A DNA stretch of 64,000 nt, from NCBI RefSeq assembly GCF_003665095.1, contig NZ_RCHV01000002.1, positions 5,336,501-5,400,500 of the forward strand. The letters run 5' to 3'. The notes beneath the pieces were generated by a model. The model worked only from the letters and a program-made list of their open reading frames with translations. It was not told the DNA's origin and did not search any database. This document shows, in pieces, positions 40,379-49,266 of the stretch (within the stretch, counting starts at the first letter, position 1; every line of letters starts with the position of its first letter). The position numbers were made by a program, and so were the translations under genes. Source of the stretch: Streptomyces sp. Z26. GTDB taxonomy: Bacteria > Actinomycetota > Actinomycetes > Streptomycetales > Streptomycetaceae.

Positions 40379-41392
40379 ATGACCACGACCCCCACCACCG
40401 CCGTACGGCCGGGTGCCGCGCACACGGGGACGGTGCTGCCGCTGCGCGTCCGCGACGTGGACACCGACCAGATCATCCCCGCCCGGTTCTGCACGAACAC
40501 CGAGAAGACCGGCTTCGAGGACGGCCTCTTCGCGGACTGGCGGACCGACCCCTCGTTCGTCCTCAACGACCCCCGCCACCGGGGGGCGAGCGTCCTCGTC
40601 GCCGACGAGAACTTCGGCACCGGCTCCTCCCGCGAGGCGGCCGTGTGGGCGCTCGCCAACTACGGCGTCCGGGCGGTGCTCGCCCCCCGGTTCGGCGACA
40701 TCTTCCGGGCGAACGCCTGGGTGAACGGCCTGCTCGCCGTCGTCGTCCCCCGGGACCTCGTCACGGCCGTCTGGGAGGCGGCCGAGACCGACCCGGGCAC
40801 CGAGGTCCGCATCGACCTGCGGACGCTGACGGTGACCGCGGTCGGCCGGGAGCACCGCTTCGAACTGGACGCCGACACCCGCGACCGGCTGCTCGGCGGC
40901 GACGATTTCATCGGCGGCACGTTGCGCCACGAGGACGAGATCCGGGCCTACGAGTCGGGCCGGGCGGCCACCCCCACGACCGGCGCCCGCTTCCCCGCCG
41001 TCCGCACCCGCGGGAGGCGCCCCACCCCTGGAGGAGCCATGTCACCCGAGGACGCCGTGCACGCCCTGTACCGCCGTATCGACGAGGGCGACCTCGCCGG
41101 GTTCGGGGAACTGTTCGGGGAGGACGCGGTCTACCACCGGCCCGGCTCCGAGCCGTTGAACGGCCGCGGGGCCATCGAGAGGTTCTACCGCGAGGCGCGC
41201 ACCATCCGCAGCGGCACCCACACGCTGGAGCGGGTGCTGCTGAGCGACGGCGCCGTCGCCGTCGACGGCAGCTTCGACGGGGTCCTCACCGACGGCCGTA
41301 CGCAGTCCCACCGCTTCGCGGAGATCTTCGAGTTCGGACCGGACGGCCTGATCTCCCGCCGCGACTCGTTCCTCTTCGTCGTCAACTTCTGA
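40379..41392 (+). CDS. LeuD-like small subunit fused to a SnoaL-like domain
   Basis: One uninterrupted reading frame of 337 residues. Residues 1-200 are a complete isopropylmalate-dehydratase small subunit: VDTDQIIPARFC, GASVLVADENFGTGSSREAA, APRFGDIFRANAWVNG. After a basic linker (TRGRRPTPGG), residues 221-337 form a complete SnoaL/NTF2-like domain (MSPEDAVHALYRRIDEGDL ... RDSFLFVVNF). No stop separates them, but an ATG at 41039 with GGAGGAG just before it could also give a separate 117-residue SnoaL protein. A GTG at 40277 overlapping the leuC stop is an alternative start. Role of the SnoaL part is unknown. Confidence 0.88.
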   Translation: MTTTPTTAVRPGAAHTGTVLPLRVRDVDTDQIIPARFCTNTEKTGFEDGLFADWRTDPSFVLNDPRHRGASVLVADENFGTGSSREAAVWALANYGVRAVLAPRFGDIFRANAWVNGLLAVVVPRDLVTAVWEAAETDPGTEVRIDLRTLTVTAVGREHRFELDADTRDRLLGGDDFIGGTLRHEDEIRAYESGRAATPTTGARFPAVRTRGRRPTPGGAMSPEDAVHALYRRIDEGDLAGFGELFGEDAVYHRPGSEPLNGRGAIERFYREARTIRSGTHTLERVLLSDGAVAVDGSFDGVLTDGRTQSHRFAEIFEFGPDGLISRRDSFLFVVNF

Positions 41393-41433
41393 TCCGCCCG
41401 TCCGGAAACCGCCGAGCACGTGAGGACCACACC

Positions 41434-42531
41434 ATGACCGTCAGCACCGCCGGGCCCGCCGCCGGACGCGACGCCGCGACCGTCCAGGGAGAAGCCGGTA
41501 TCGAGAACGCGCAGATAGGCGACTTCACCGCGCACATGGTGACGTTGCGCTGGACCGAGGAGGACGGCTGGAGCGGGCCGCGGCTCACCGGCCACCGCGA
41601 CCTGTCGCTGTCGCCGGCGACCGCCGTACTGCACTACGGGCAGTCCGTCATCGAGGGGCTCAAGGCGCACCGCCAGCCCGACGGCTCGTTCGCCGTGTTC
41701 AGACCGGACGCCCACGCCCGCCGCTTCCGGGAGTCCGCGCGGCGGCTGTCCATGGCCGAGCTGCCGGAGGAGCTGTTCACCGAGGCGCTGGAGGTCCTCG
41801 TCGCGGCCGAGCAGGAGAGCCTGCCCGACCGGCCCGGCTACAGCCTGTACCTGCGGCCGTTCATGTTCGCCTCGGAGACCAACCTGGTGCCGCGGCCCGC
41901 CCGCGCCTACACCGTCGTCGTCATCTCGTTCCTCATCGGCAGCTACTTCGGCGAGGACACCGAGTCCCTCGCCGCCTGGGTGTGCCGCGACTTCCCCCGC
42001 GCCTTCCCGGGCGGCACGGGCAGCGCCAAGACCCCCGGCAACTACGCGCCGACCATGCCCGCCCAGCAGGCGGCCGCGCGGGCCGGCTGCCACCAGGTGG
42101 TGTGGCTCGACGCGGTGGAACGCCGCTGGGTGGAGGAGATGGGCAGCGCCAACCTGTTCTTCGTCCGGGGCCACGGCTCCGAACAGGTCGTCGTCACCCC
42201 GCCGTTGACCGGCAGCTTCCTGCCGGGCGTCACCCGCGACTCGGTGGTGGCCGTCGCCCGCGAACTGGGCTACGAGGTACGGGAGGAGCCCGTCGACGTC
42301 GCCGACTGGCGCACCGGCTGCGAGGCGGGGCTGATCACCGAGACGTTCGGCTGCGGCACGGCGGCGGTGGTCACGCCGATCGGCCGGGTACGGGACGGCG
42401 ACACCGAGTGGCGGGTGGGCGAGGGCGGTCCCGGGCCGGTGGCACGAGCGGTGAAGGAGCGGCTGCTCAGCCACCACCACGGGCTCGTACCGGACGTCCA
42501 CGGCTGGCGCCACCAGGTCGGGCGGGGCTGA
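41434..42531 (+). CDS. Branched-chain aminotransferase-like enzyme (IlvE family)
   Basis: PLP fold-type IV aminotransferase of 365 residues. The Schiff-base lysine is K199 in GSAKTPGNY; PLP-site and substrate-loop segments FSVL-type YLRPFMFASE, EEMGSANLFFV and ETFGCGTAAVVTPIG are conserved. It would convert the chain-extended alpha-keto acid into the matching L-amino acid, with glutamate as donor. It lies 41 bp after the LeuD-SnoaL gene and 4 bp before the M20 gene. The substrate is inferred from neighbours only. Confidence 0.9.
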   Translation: MTVSTAGPAAGRDAATVQGEAGIENAQIGDFTAHMVTLRWTEEDGWSGPRLTGHRDLSLSPATAVLHYGQSVIEGLKAHRQPDGSFAVFRPDAHARRFRESARRLSMAELPEELFTEALEVLVAAEQESLPDRPGYSLYLRPFMFASETNLVPRPARAYTVVVISFLIGSYFGEDTESLAAWVCRDFPRAFPGGTGSAKTPGNYAPTMPAQQAAARAGCHQVVWLDAVERRWVEEMGSANLFFVRGHGSEQVVVTPPLTGSFLPGVTRDSVVAVARELGYEVREEPVDVADWRTGCEAGLITETFGCGTAAVVTPIGRVRDGDTEWRVGEGGPGPVARAVKERLLSHHHGLVPDVHGWRHQVGRG

Positions 42532-42535
42532 CACG

Positions 42536-43804
42536 ATGACGACGACCACGACATCGCTGCGTCCGCTGCGCGTCGACGCGGACCGCCTGCTGACGCACCT
42601 GGACCGGCTGCGCGCGGTGGGCGCGACCGGCGACGGCGGTGTGACGCGCTGCGCCTTCGGCCGGGAGGACGTCGAGGGGCGGGAGTTCGTGGCCGCCCTG
42701 ATGCGGGAGGCCGGACTCGACGTCTCGGTGGACGCCGCCGCCAACCTGGTGGGCCGCCGACCGGGCCGCCTGAGCGCCGCGCCCCCGCTGGTCCTCGGCT
42801 CGCACCTGGACACCGTCCCCGGCGGCGGCGCGTACGACGGGGCGTACGGCGTGCTGGCCGCCGTGGAGGTCGCCCGTACGCTCCAGGAGAACGGGGTGGT
42901 CCTCGACCGCCCGCTGGCCGTGGTCGCCTTCAGCAACGAGGAGGGCACCACCGGCACTCCCGCCATGTTCGGCTCCCGCGCGATGGCCGGCTGCACGGAG
43001 CCGGGGGAGCTGGAGCTGCCCGTCGCCGGGCAGGACCGCACCCTCGCGGAGGCGCTGGACGCGGCCGGTGGGGACAGCCGACGGCTGGGGAGCGTACGCC
43101 GGGAACCCGGCAGCGTCGCCGCCTACCTGGAACTCCACATCGAGCAGGGGCCCGTGCTGACCGGCTCCGGCACCGCCATCGGCGTGGTGGAGGGGATCTC
43201 CGGGCGGCTCACCGCCGAGGTCACCGTGCACGGACAGGCCAACCACGCCGGCACCACCCCGATGACCGACCGTCAGGACGCCCTGCTGGCCGCCGCCGAG
43301 CTGATCACGCGCGTACCCCTGCTGACGGGGCCCGACGGGCTGGTACGGGTCGCCACCGTCGGCGACTGCGCCGTCTCGCCCGGGGCGTGGAACGTGGTGC
43401 CCGGCCGGGCCCGGCTGGTCGTGGACCTGCGCGACATGTCCGAGGAGGCGCTGGTCGCCGCGCTGGGCCGACTGCGCGTCATGGCCGACGACACCGCCGA
43501 GCGGACCGGCACCCGGATCGAGGTCGCCGAGGTCCAGCGGGTGAGCCCGACGCCGTGCGACCCGCTGCGGCAGGAGAGCGTCCGCCGTACGGCCGACGCG
43601 CTGGGGCTGAGCCACGTCACGATGCCCAGCGGCGCCGGGCACGACGCGCAGTGGATGGCCCGCGTCGCCCCCACCGGCATGATCTTCGTGCCGAGCGAGG
43701 GCGGCTCCAGCCACGTGCCGCACGAACGCACCGTGCCCGCCGACATCGCCAACGGCGCCGACGTCCTGCTCGGCTGCACCCTCCTGGAGGGGATGGAAGC
43801 ATGA
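42536..43804 (+). CDS. M20 family N-carbamoyl-amino-acid/allantoate amidohydrolase-like
   Basis: 422-residue zinc amidohydrolase. Metal ligands can be seen in order: H90 (GSHLDTVPGGG), D101 (AYDGAYGV), E136 (SNEEGTTG), H201 (LELHIEQGP) and the C-terminal SSHVPHERT. HIEQG places it in the hydantoinase/carbamoylase branch (N-carbamoyl-L-amino acid hydrolase, beta-ureidopropionase, allantoate hydrolase), not the peptidase branch. It could remove a carbamoyl or similar N-acyl group from a precursor. Start 4 bp after the aminotransferase stop; its end overlaps the NRPS start in ATGA. Confidence 0.9.
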   Translation: MTTTTTSLRPLRVDADRLLTHLDRLRAVGATGDGGVTRCAFGREDVEGREFVAALMREAGLDVSVDAAANLVGRRPGRLSAAPPLVLGSHLDTVPGGGAYDGAYGVLAAVEVARTLQENGVVLDRPLAVVAFSNEEGTTGTPAMFGSRAMAGCTEPGELELPVAGQDRTLAEALDAAGGDSRRLGSVRREPGSVAAYLELHIEQGPVLTGSGTAIGVVEGISGRLTAEVTVHGQANHAGTTPMTDRQDALLAAAELITRVPLLTGPDGLVRVATVGDCAVSPGAWNVVPGRARLVVDLRDMSEEALVAALGRLRVMADDTAERTGTRIEVAEVQRVSPTPCDPLRQESVRRTADALGLSHVTMPSGAGHDAQWMARVAPTGMIFVPSEGGSSHVPHERTVPADIANGADVLLGCTLLEGMEA

Positions 43805-46800
43805 CCACGACCACTCTCGGCCACCCCGCCTCCCCGATCCAACGGGGCATGTGGCTGGCCTCCCAACTCGATCCCATCGGCTCGGAGTTCACGGTCTCCG
43901 CGGCGCTGCGCGTCACCGGGGACCTCGACGTGCCCGCGCTGGGCGCCGCGTGGGAGGCGGTGGTGCGCGGGGAGCCCCTGCTGCGGTCCCGCTTCGTGCG
44001 GTACGGCCGCTCCGGGCTGTCGCTCGCCGTCGACCCCGACGCGTCCGCCTCCGTGGAGTACACCGACGTCACCGGCCACGCGGGCGGCGCGGAACGGGCG
44101 GCGCGGGAGCGGGTGGCCGCCGCGGCGCGGGTGCCGTTCGACCTGGAGGGCGGGCCGCTGGTCCGCGCGATGCTGCTGCGCCTCGCGCCGCACGACCACG
44201 TCTTCGCGGTGCACCTGCACCACGCGGTCTGCGACGGCGCGTCCCTCCAGGTGCTCTTCGAGGAGGTGGCCCGCGTCTACGCCGGGCGGGCCGCGCCGGA
44301 CGGGGACGCGCGCGGCGGCCCGCAGGACGGCCCGGCCGCCTACTTCGGCCACGCCGAGGTCCCGGCGGACGAACGGGAAGCGGGCCTGGCGTTCTGGCGC
44401 CGTCGGCTCGTCGGCGCGGGCCCGCTGGCCCTGCCCCTGGTGGGGCGGGCCGACCGGGGCGAACGGGAGGGCGCGGGGCACCGCTTCGCGCTGCCGGGGG
44501 CGCTGGTGCGGGAGGTCGACGCGTTCGCCCACGAGCACCGTACGACGCGCTACACGGTGCTGCTGACCGCGTTCGCCGCGGTGCTCGGCCGGTTGGGCCG
44601 GGCGGAGCGGGTGACGGTGGGCACGACCGTCTCGACGCGGCTCGCGGAGGCGGCGCAGCGTACGGTCGGGCCGCTGTTCAACACCCTCGCCCTGCCGGTC
44701 GGCACGGCGGCGGGCACCGGTTTCCGGGAGGCGGTGGAGGAGGCCACCGACACGGTCCTCGACGGGTTCGAGCACGTACGCACGCCGTTCGAGGACGTCC
44801 TCGACACCGTGCGCACCGCCGCCTCCTCCTCGCTGCGCAACCCGCTGTTCAACGTGTTCTTCGAGCTGGACCACGCGGCGGGGCCGCTCCTGGACCTGCC
44901 CGGCTGCGCGTCGGCGCGGTTCGACTTCCCCGACCACGCGCCGAAGGCCGACCTGATGCTGGTGCTCCGCCCCGACGGCGGGGACCCGGACGGCGGGGGC
45001 CTGTACGGCGAGTTCACCTACCGCACGGCGCGCTGCGACGAGAGCGGCGTACGGGCGGTGGCCGAGGGCTTCACCGCCCTGCTGCGGGCCGCTCTCGCCG
45101 CGCCGGACACCGCGCTGGGCGCCCTCCCCCTGATGCCGGAGGAGACGCGCGCCGAGATGGTGGGCGCGGTGGCCGACGGCGGGCGGGCGGACCTGCCCGA
45201 GGTGTGCGCGCACCGCATGGTCGAGGAGCAGGTGCGCCGTACGCCGGACGCCGTGGCCGTCCGCGAGCTCGGCGGCGAGGGGCGCACCCTGACCTACACC
45301 GAGCTGAACGAGCGGGCCAACCGCCTCTGCCGCTACCTCCAGGAGCGGGGCGTCCGCCCCCACGACCGGGTGGCGCTGCTGCTGCGCCGCTCGCCGGACC
45401 TGGTGGTCGCCTGCCTGGCGCTGTGGAAGGCGGGCGCGGCCTACGTACCGCTCGACCCGGCGTTCCCCGACGCGCGGCTGCGGTTCGTGACCGGGGACAG
45501 CGAGGCGCGGCTGGTCGTGACCGAGTCGCTCCTCGCCGGGCGGGCCGCCGCTCTCGGCGGCGACGTGCTGGTGCTGGACGAGTCGTGGCACCGCGTCGCC
45601 GCGCACCGGGCCGACGATCCGCCGCCCGCGACGGACCCGGACGCGCTGGCCTACGTCATCCACACCTCGGGCTCCACCGGGAAGCCCAAGGGCGTCCTGG
45701 TGGAACACCGCGGTCTGGTCAACTTCCTGCTGTGGTGCGTGCGCCGGTACGCCGCCGAGGGGGACGGCGGCGCGCCGCTCTTCTCCTCGATGGCGTTCGA
45801 CATGATCGTGCCCAACCTCTACACCCCGCTGCTGACGGGGCAGACGGTCTCCCTCGTCCCCGAGGACGTGCCCGCCGACCGGCTGGGGGAGGTGCTGGCG
45901 CAGGGGGCGCCGTACAGCTTCGTGAAGCTGACACCCGGCCATCTGGAGCTGCTGACCGGTCAGTTGAGCGCCGCGCAGGCGGCGGGGCTGGCGCGGCTGC
46001 TGGTCGTGGGGGCGGACGCCTTCCCGCCCGCGGTGCTGGCCGGGTGGCGGGCGCTGGCCCCCGGGGTGCCGCTGCTCAACGAGTACGGCCCGACGGAGGC
46101 GACGGTCGCCAACTGCGTGTACGAGGTCCCGGCCGCGGCCGGTGTGCCGGTGGGCGTGGGTGTGGGCACGGAGGGTGAGGTCGGCGCGGCGGACGCGGAA
46201 GGGGCGAGCACCCTGCCGATCGGGCGCCCCGTCCCGAACACCACCATGTACGTGCTCGACGCCGACCGCGGGCCGGTCGCCACCGGCGTGGTGGGCGAGA
46301 TCTACATCGGCGGCGCCTGCGTGGCCCGCGGCTACGCGAACCGCCCGGAGACGACCGCAGAGCGGTTCGTCGACGACCCGTACGGGCCGCCCGGCGCGCG
46401 GCTGTACCGCACCGGCGACCTGGGGCGGTGGCTGCCCGGGGGGCAGGCCGAGTTCCTGGGGCGGATCGACCACCAGGTCAAGATCGACGGCTACCGCATC
46501 GAGCCGGGGGAGGTCGAGGCGGCGCTGACGGGGATCGAGGGCGTCCGCCAGGCGCTGGTGGTGACCGCGACGACACCCGCGGGCCGTACCGCGCTGATCG
46601 CCCACGTGGTGCCCGGGACGGAGTCGGGGTTCGACGCCGGGGTGCTGCGCGCGCGGCTGCGCGCCGACCTGCCGGCGCACCTCGTACCCTCGCGGATCAT
46701 GCTGCTGGAGCGGCTGCCGCTCAACGAGAACGGCAAGGTCGACCGTTCCGCGCTGCCCCAGCCGTCGTGGGGCGGCGAGGCGCACGGCCCGGACGCGCCG

Positions 46801-47865
46801 CTGAGCGGGGCGGAGGAGGACGTCGCCCGCGCCTGGGCGGACGTGCTGGGGCTGGAGGCGGGGGCGTTCGGTCCGCGCGACAACTTCTTCGAGCTGGGCG
46901 GCAGTTCGCTGCTGGTGCTCACCGTGGTGGCCCGGCTGCGCGGGCTGCTGGGCGTGCGGCTGACCTTCGCCCGGTTCCTCCAGGACCCCACGGTCGCGGG
47001 GGTCGCCGCCGCCGTCGCCGAGAGCGGTCGCGCGGCGGACGGGGACGGCCACCCGTCGTCGCTGTCGGTGCTGGCCGAGGGCGGCGCCGGGGTGCCCGTG
47101 GTGTTCGTCCACCCGCTGGGCGGGACCGTGTTCAGCTACCGCCACCTGGTCGAGCTGCTGCGCGGCGAGGCACCCCTGTACGGGCTGACGCTCGGCGCGC
47201 TGCGCGGCGAGAGCACCGGGGAGGACGTGCGGCTGGAGGACGTCGCCGCGCGCTACGCCCAGGAGATCCGCGACACCGTCGGCGGCCCGGTGACGGTGGT
47301 CGGCTGGTCCGCGGGCGGGGTCACGGCGTTCGAGACCGCCCGGCAGCTCCGTGCGGCGGGTACGGCCGTGGAGGACCTGGTGCTGCTCGACCCCAGCACC
47401 CCGCGCGAGAGCGTCCGTTGGCGCGGCTACGTACGCCAGCTGCGGCGGGTCCGCGCCCGGCTGGGCCTGGCCGACGACGAGCAGCGCGAGCAGGAGTTCC
47501 AGGCGGTGCTGCGCAGCGACCTGTTCCAGGCCATGGGCATCGACCCGGCCACCTGCCGCGACTACTCCCTCTTCCCGCAGGACGTGCTGCACATCTGGCA
47601 GCAGCAGATGGAGATCCTCGGCGGCTACGAACTCGGCCGCTACGACGGCCCCATGACGGTCCTCACCTCGCAGGAACAGGACCGGGAAGAGCAGGCGGTG
47701 CTGGTCGAGAGCTGGCAGCAGCACGCCGGGGGGCCGGTCAAGCACGTCCAGGTCGACGGCGACCACGTCGGCATGCTGAGGCTGCCCGCCGTCGCGTCCA
47801 GCGCGGCGGCACTGCGGGAGCTGATCGGGAAGAGGGGAGGAGCGGGCGGTGAGCACGGACACTGA
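43801..47865 (+). CDS. NRPS, C-A-T-TE terminal module
   Basis: 1354-residue termination module. Condensation domain 1-430 (HHAVCDG at 140-146), adenylation about 475-990 (VIHTSGSTGKPKG, NEYGPTEATVAN), carrier about 1000-1075 (FFELGGSSLLVL) and a C-terminal thioesterase (VFVHPLGG, nucleophile serine in GWSAGG, HVGML near the end) that releases the peptide. The specificity code I read, D-M-P-K-V-G-E-V-A-K, is close to the Asn/Asp type (D-L-T-K-L-G-E-V-G-K), with the same Lys, Gly and Glu. The last residue may be Asn, Asp or an analog. Coupled to the M20 gene and overlapping the methyltransferase gene by 17 bp. Confidence 0.94.
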   Translation: MTTTTLGHPASPIQRGMWLASQLDPIGSEFTVSAALRVTGDLDVPALGAAWEAVVRGEPLLRSRFVRYGRSGLSLAVDPDASASVEYTDVTGHAGGAERAARERVAAAARVPFDLEGGPLVRAMLLRLAPHDHVFAVHLHHAVCDGASLQVLFEEVARVYAGRAAPDGDARGGPQDGPAAYFGHAEVPADEREAGLAFWRRRLVGAGPLALPLVGRADRGEREGAGHRFALPGALVREVDAFAHEHRTTRYTVLLTAFAAVLGRLGRAERVTVGTTVSTRLAEAAQRTVGPLFNTLALPVGTAAGTGFREAVEEATDTVLDGFEHVRTPFEDVLDTVRTAASSSLRNPLFNVFFELDHAAGPLLDLPGCASARFDFPDHAPKADLMLVLRPDGGDPDGGGLYGEFTYRTARCDESGVRAVAEGFTALLRAALAAPDTALGALPLMPEETRAEMVGAVADGGRADLPEVCAHRMVEEQVRRTPDAVAVRELGGEGRTLTYTELNERANRLCRYLQERGVRPHDRVALLLRRSPDLVVACLALWKAGAAYVPLDPAFPDARLRFVTGDSEARLVVTESLLAGRAAALGGDVLVLDESWHRVAAHRADDPPPATDPDALAYVIHTSGSTGKPKGVLVEHRGLVNFLLWCVRRYAAEGDGGAPLFSSMAFDMIVPNLYTPLLTGQTVSLVPEDVPADRLGEVLAQGAPYSFVKLTPGHLELLTGQLSAAQAAGLARLLVVGADAFPPAVLAGWRALAPGVPLLNEYGPTEATVANCVYEVPAAAGVPVGVGVGTEGEVGAADAEGASTLPIGRPVPNTTMYVLDADRGPVATGVVGEIYIGGACVARGYANRPETTAERFVDDPYGPPGARLYRTGDLGRWLPGGQAEFLGRIDHQVKIDGYRIEPGEVEAALTGIEGVRQALVVTATTPAGRTALIAHVVPGTESGFDAGVLRARLRADLPAHLVPSRIMLLERLPLNENGKVDRSALPQPSWGGEAHGPDAPLSGAEEDVARAWADVLGLEAGAFGPRDNFFELGGSSLLVLTVVARLRGLLGVRLTFARFLQDPTVAGVAAAVAESGRAADGDGHPSSLSVLAEGGAGVPVVFVHPLGGTVFSYRHLVELLRGEAPLYGLTLGALRGESTGEDVRLEDVAARYAQEIRDTVGGPVTVVGWSAGGVTAFETARQLRAAGTAVEDLVLLDPSTPRESVRWRGYVRQLRRVRARLGLADDEQREQEFQAVLRSDLFQAMGIDPATCRDYSLFPQDVLHIWQQQMEILGGYELGRYDGPMTVLTSQEQDREEQAVLVESWQQHAGGPVKHVQVDGDHVGMLRLPAVASSAAALRELIGKRGGAGGEHGH

Positions 47866-49069
47866 TCCGGAGCGGATCATCGGCGAGTTCTACTCCGAGT
47901 TCCCCTACCCCTGGCACGCCGAGCGGCTCACGGCCCCCGACGACCCGGGCCTGTACCCGGCGCTGCTCGCCCAGGAGCTGGGCGACTTCACCCACCGCCG
48001 GATACCGCGCGACGCCCGGGTGTGGGTGCCCGGCTGCGGGGTGAACCAGGCGCTGATCGTCGCCCTGCGCTTCCCCGACGCGCAGGTCGTCGGCAGCGAC
48101 GTCTCGGCCGACTCGCTGGAGCTGTGCCGTACGGCGGCGCGGCAGGTGGGCGCCGACAACCTGACCCTCCGGGAGGAGGGCATCAGCGACACCGCCCACC
48201 GGGACGCGTTCGACTACGTGGTGTGCACCGGCGTCATCCACCACCATCCCGACCCGGGGCTGCTGCTGGGGCGGCTGGCCGCCGCGCTCCGGCCGGCGGG
48301 GGTGCTGGAGCTGATGGTCTACAACGCCCACCACCGGCGGGAGATCACCTCCTTCCAGGAGGCGCTGCGGCTGCTGGGGTGCGCCGGGGACCTGGCGGCC
48401 GCCAAGCGGCTGGCGGGGGCGCTGAACCGGCCGAGCGCGCTGACCCGGCAGCTGCGCGAGGACCTGGGCGAGCCGGAGGAGCAGTTCGCGGACACCTGGC
48501 TCAACCCCTGCGAACGCAACTTCACCGTGCACACCCTCGACCGGTTGGCCGCGGCGGCGGGACTGGCGCTGGAGGCGCCGTGCGCCACGCCGCTGGCCGC
48601 CGGGCTCGGCCTGGACGACTGGTGCCCGCCCTTCGCGGACGGGCAGTTGGCCCGGCGGGCGGAGGCGCTGGACGACGTCGACCGGTGGCGGCTGACCCAG
48701 GCGCTCACGGTCGACCGCAGCCCGCTGCTCTGGTTCTACCTGCGGCGCCGGGACAACCCCTGGCCCCTGCTGGGCGAACGGGACCGCGACGAGCTGTTCC
48801 TGGAGAGCGTCGTGGCGCCGGTCACGGCGCGGGAACGGGTCTGGCTGCGGGGCCGCTCCGGCGGCTACCGGCCACTGGACCGCACCCTGCCGCTGCTGCC
48901 GGGCCCGGCGGCGCGTACGGACCTCCACGAGGCGGCAGACGGGCGGCGCACCGTACGGGAGTTGACCGCGTCCTGGCCGGAGCCGCCGTCCGGGGACGCC
49001 CTGCGTCGGCTGCGGCTGGGCCTGACGGTCCCCGCCGCGCCCTACCTGCGGGCCGCCACCGCCGGTTGA
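47849..49069 (+). CDS. Class I SAM methyltransferase with extended C-terminus
   Basis: 406-residue protein. It opens with FYSEFPYPWH, a signature of a methyltransferase subgroup, followed by the SAM-binding VWVPGCGVNQALI, GSDVSADSLEL and VVCTGVIHHHPDP. The last 130 residues are a helical/winged region ending in DLHEAADGRRTVRELTASWP, which resembles a PqqD-like peptide-binding or winged-helix segment and may hold the substrate. The gene overlaps the terminal NRPS gene by 17 bp and closes the operon before a hairpin terminator. O- or N-methylation of the amino-acid precursor or peptide is likely. Confidence 0.85.
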   Translation: MSTDTDPERIIGEFYSEFPYPWHAERLTAPDDPGLYPALLAQELGDFTHRRIPRDARVWVPGCGVNQALIVALRFPDAQVVGSDVSADSLELCRTAARQVGADNLTLREEGISDTAHRDAFDYVVCTGVIHHHPDPGLLLGRLAAALRPAGVLELMVYNAHHRREITSFQEALRLLGCAGDLAAAKRLAGALNRPSALTRQLREDLGEPEEQFADTWLNPCERNFTVHTLDRLAAAAGLALEAPCATPLAAGLGLDDWCPPFADGQLARRAEALDDVDRWRLTQALTVDRSPLLWFYLRRRDNPWPLLGERDRDELFLESVVAPVTARERVWLRGRSGGYRPLDRTLPLLPGPAARTDLHEAADGRRTVRELTASWPEPPSGDALRRLRLGLTVPAAPYLRAATAG

Positions 49070-49084
49070 CGCACCGCCCGCGAC

Positions 49085-49114
49085 GCCGCCGCCCCTCCCG
49101 GAGGGGGCGGCGGC
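49085..49114 (+). terminator. Hairpin terminator after the methyltransferase gene
   Basis: GCCGCCGCCCCTC pairs with GAGGGGGCGGCGGC across a 3-base loop with one bulged G. Confidence 0.75.
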
Positions 49115-49140
49115 AGCGGCGTGCCCGGGGCTCCGGATAT

Positions 49141-49161
49141 CTGAAGCAGATCCTTCATATC
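49141..49161 (+). promoter_or_regulatory. ArsR operator candidate, copy 1
   Basis: Contains TGAA-N8-TTCA followed by TATC; it matches copy 2 at 16 of 21 positions including both arms. It lies 92 bp before the ArsR start, and the copies are 105 bp (ten helical turns) apart. Confidence 0.6.
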
Positions 49162-49245
49162 TCTCCGGTCCCTGCTGCGGGCATGTGCCTCTTTCCTGCC
49201 GTTTCTCCGGTTTCCCTTGCGGGCGCGTACGCCGTGCTGCGAGTC

Positions 49246-49266
49246 TTGAAGCATGTCTTTCACATC
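49246..49266 (+). promoter_or_regulatory. ArsR operator candidate, copy 2
   Basis: Contains TGAA-N8-TTCA followed by CATC and spans the ATG of the ArsR gene (49253), a position expected for repression of its own translation start or leaderless transcript. Confidence 0.6.

Noticed and set aside
43273..47880. 1535-codon open frame on the minus strand
   Set aside because: Antisense shadow of the terminal NRPS gene; composition is Arg/Gly/Gln/His-rich and no domain is visible. Long antisense frames are normal at this G+C content.
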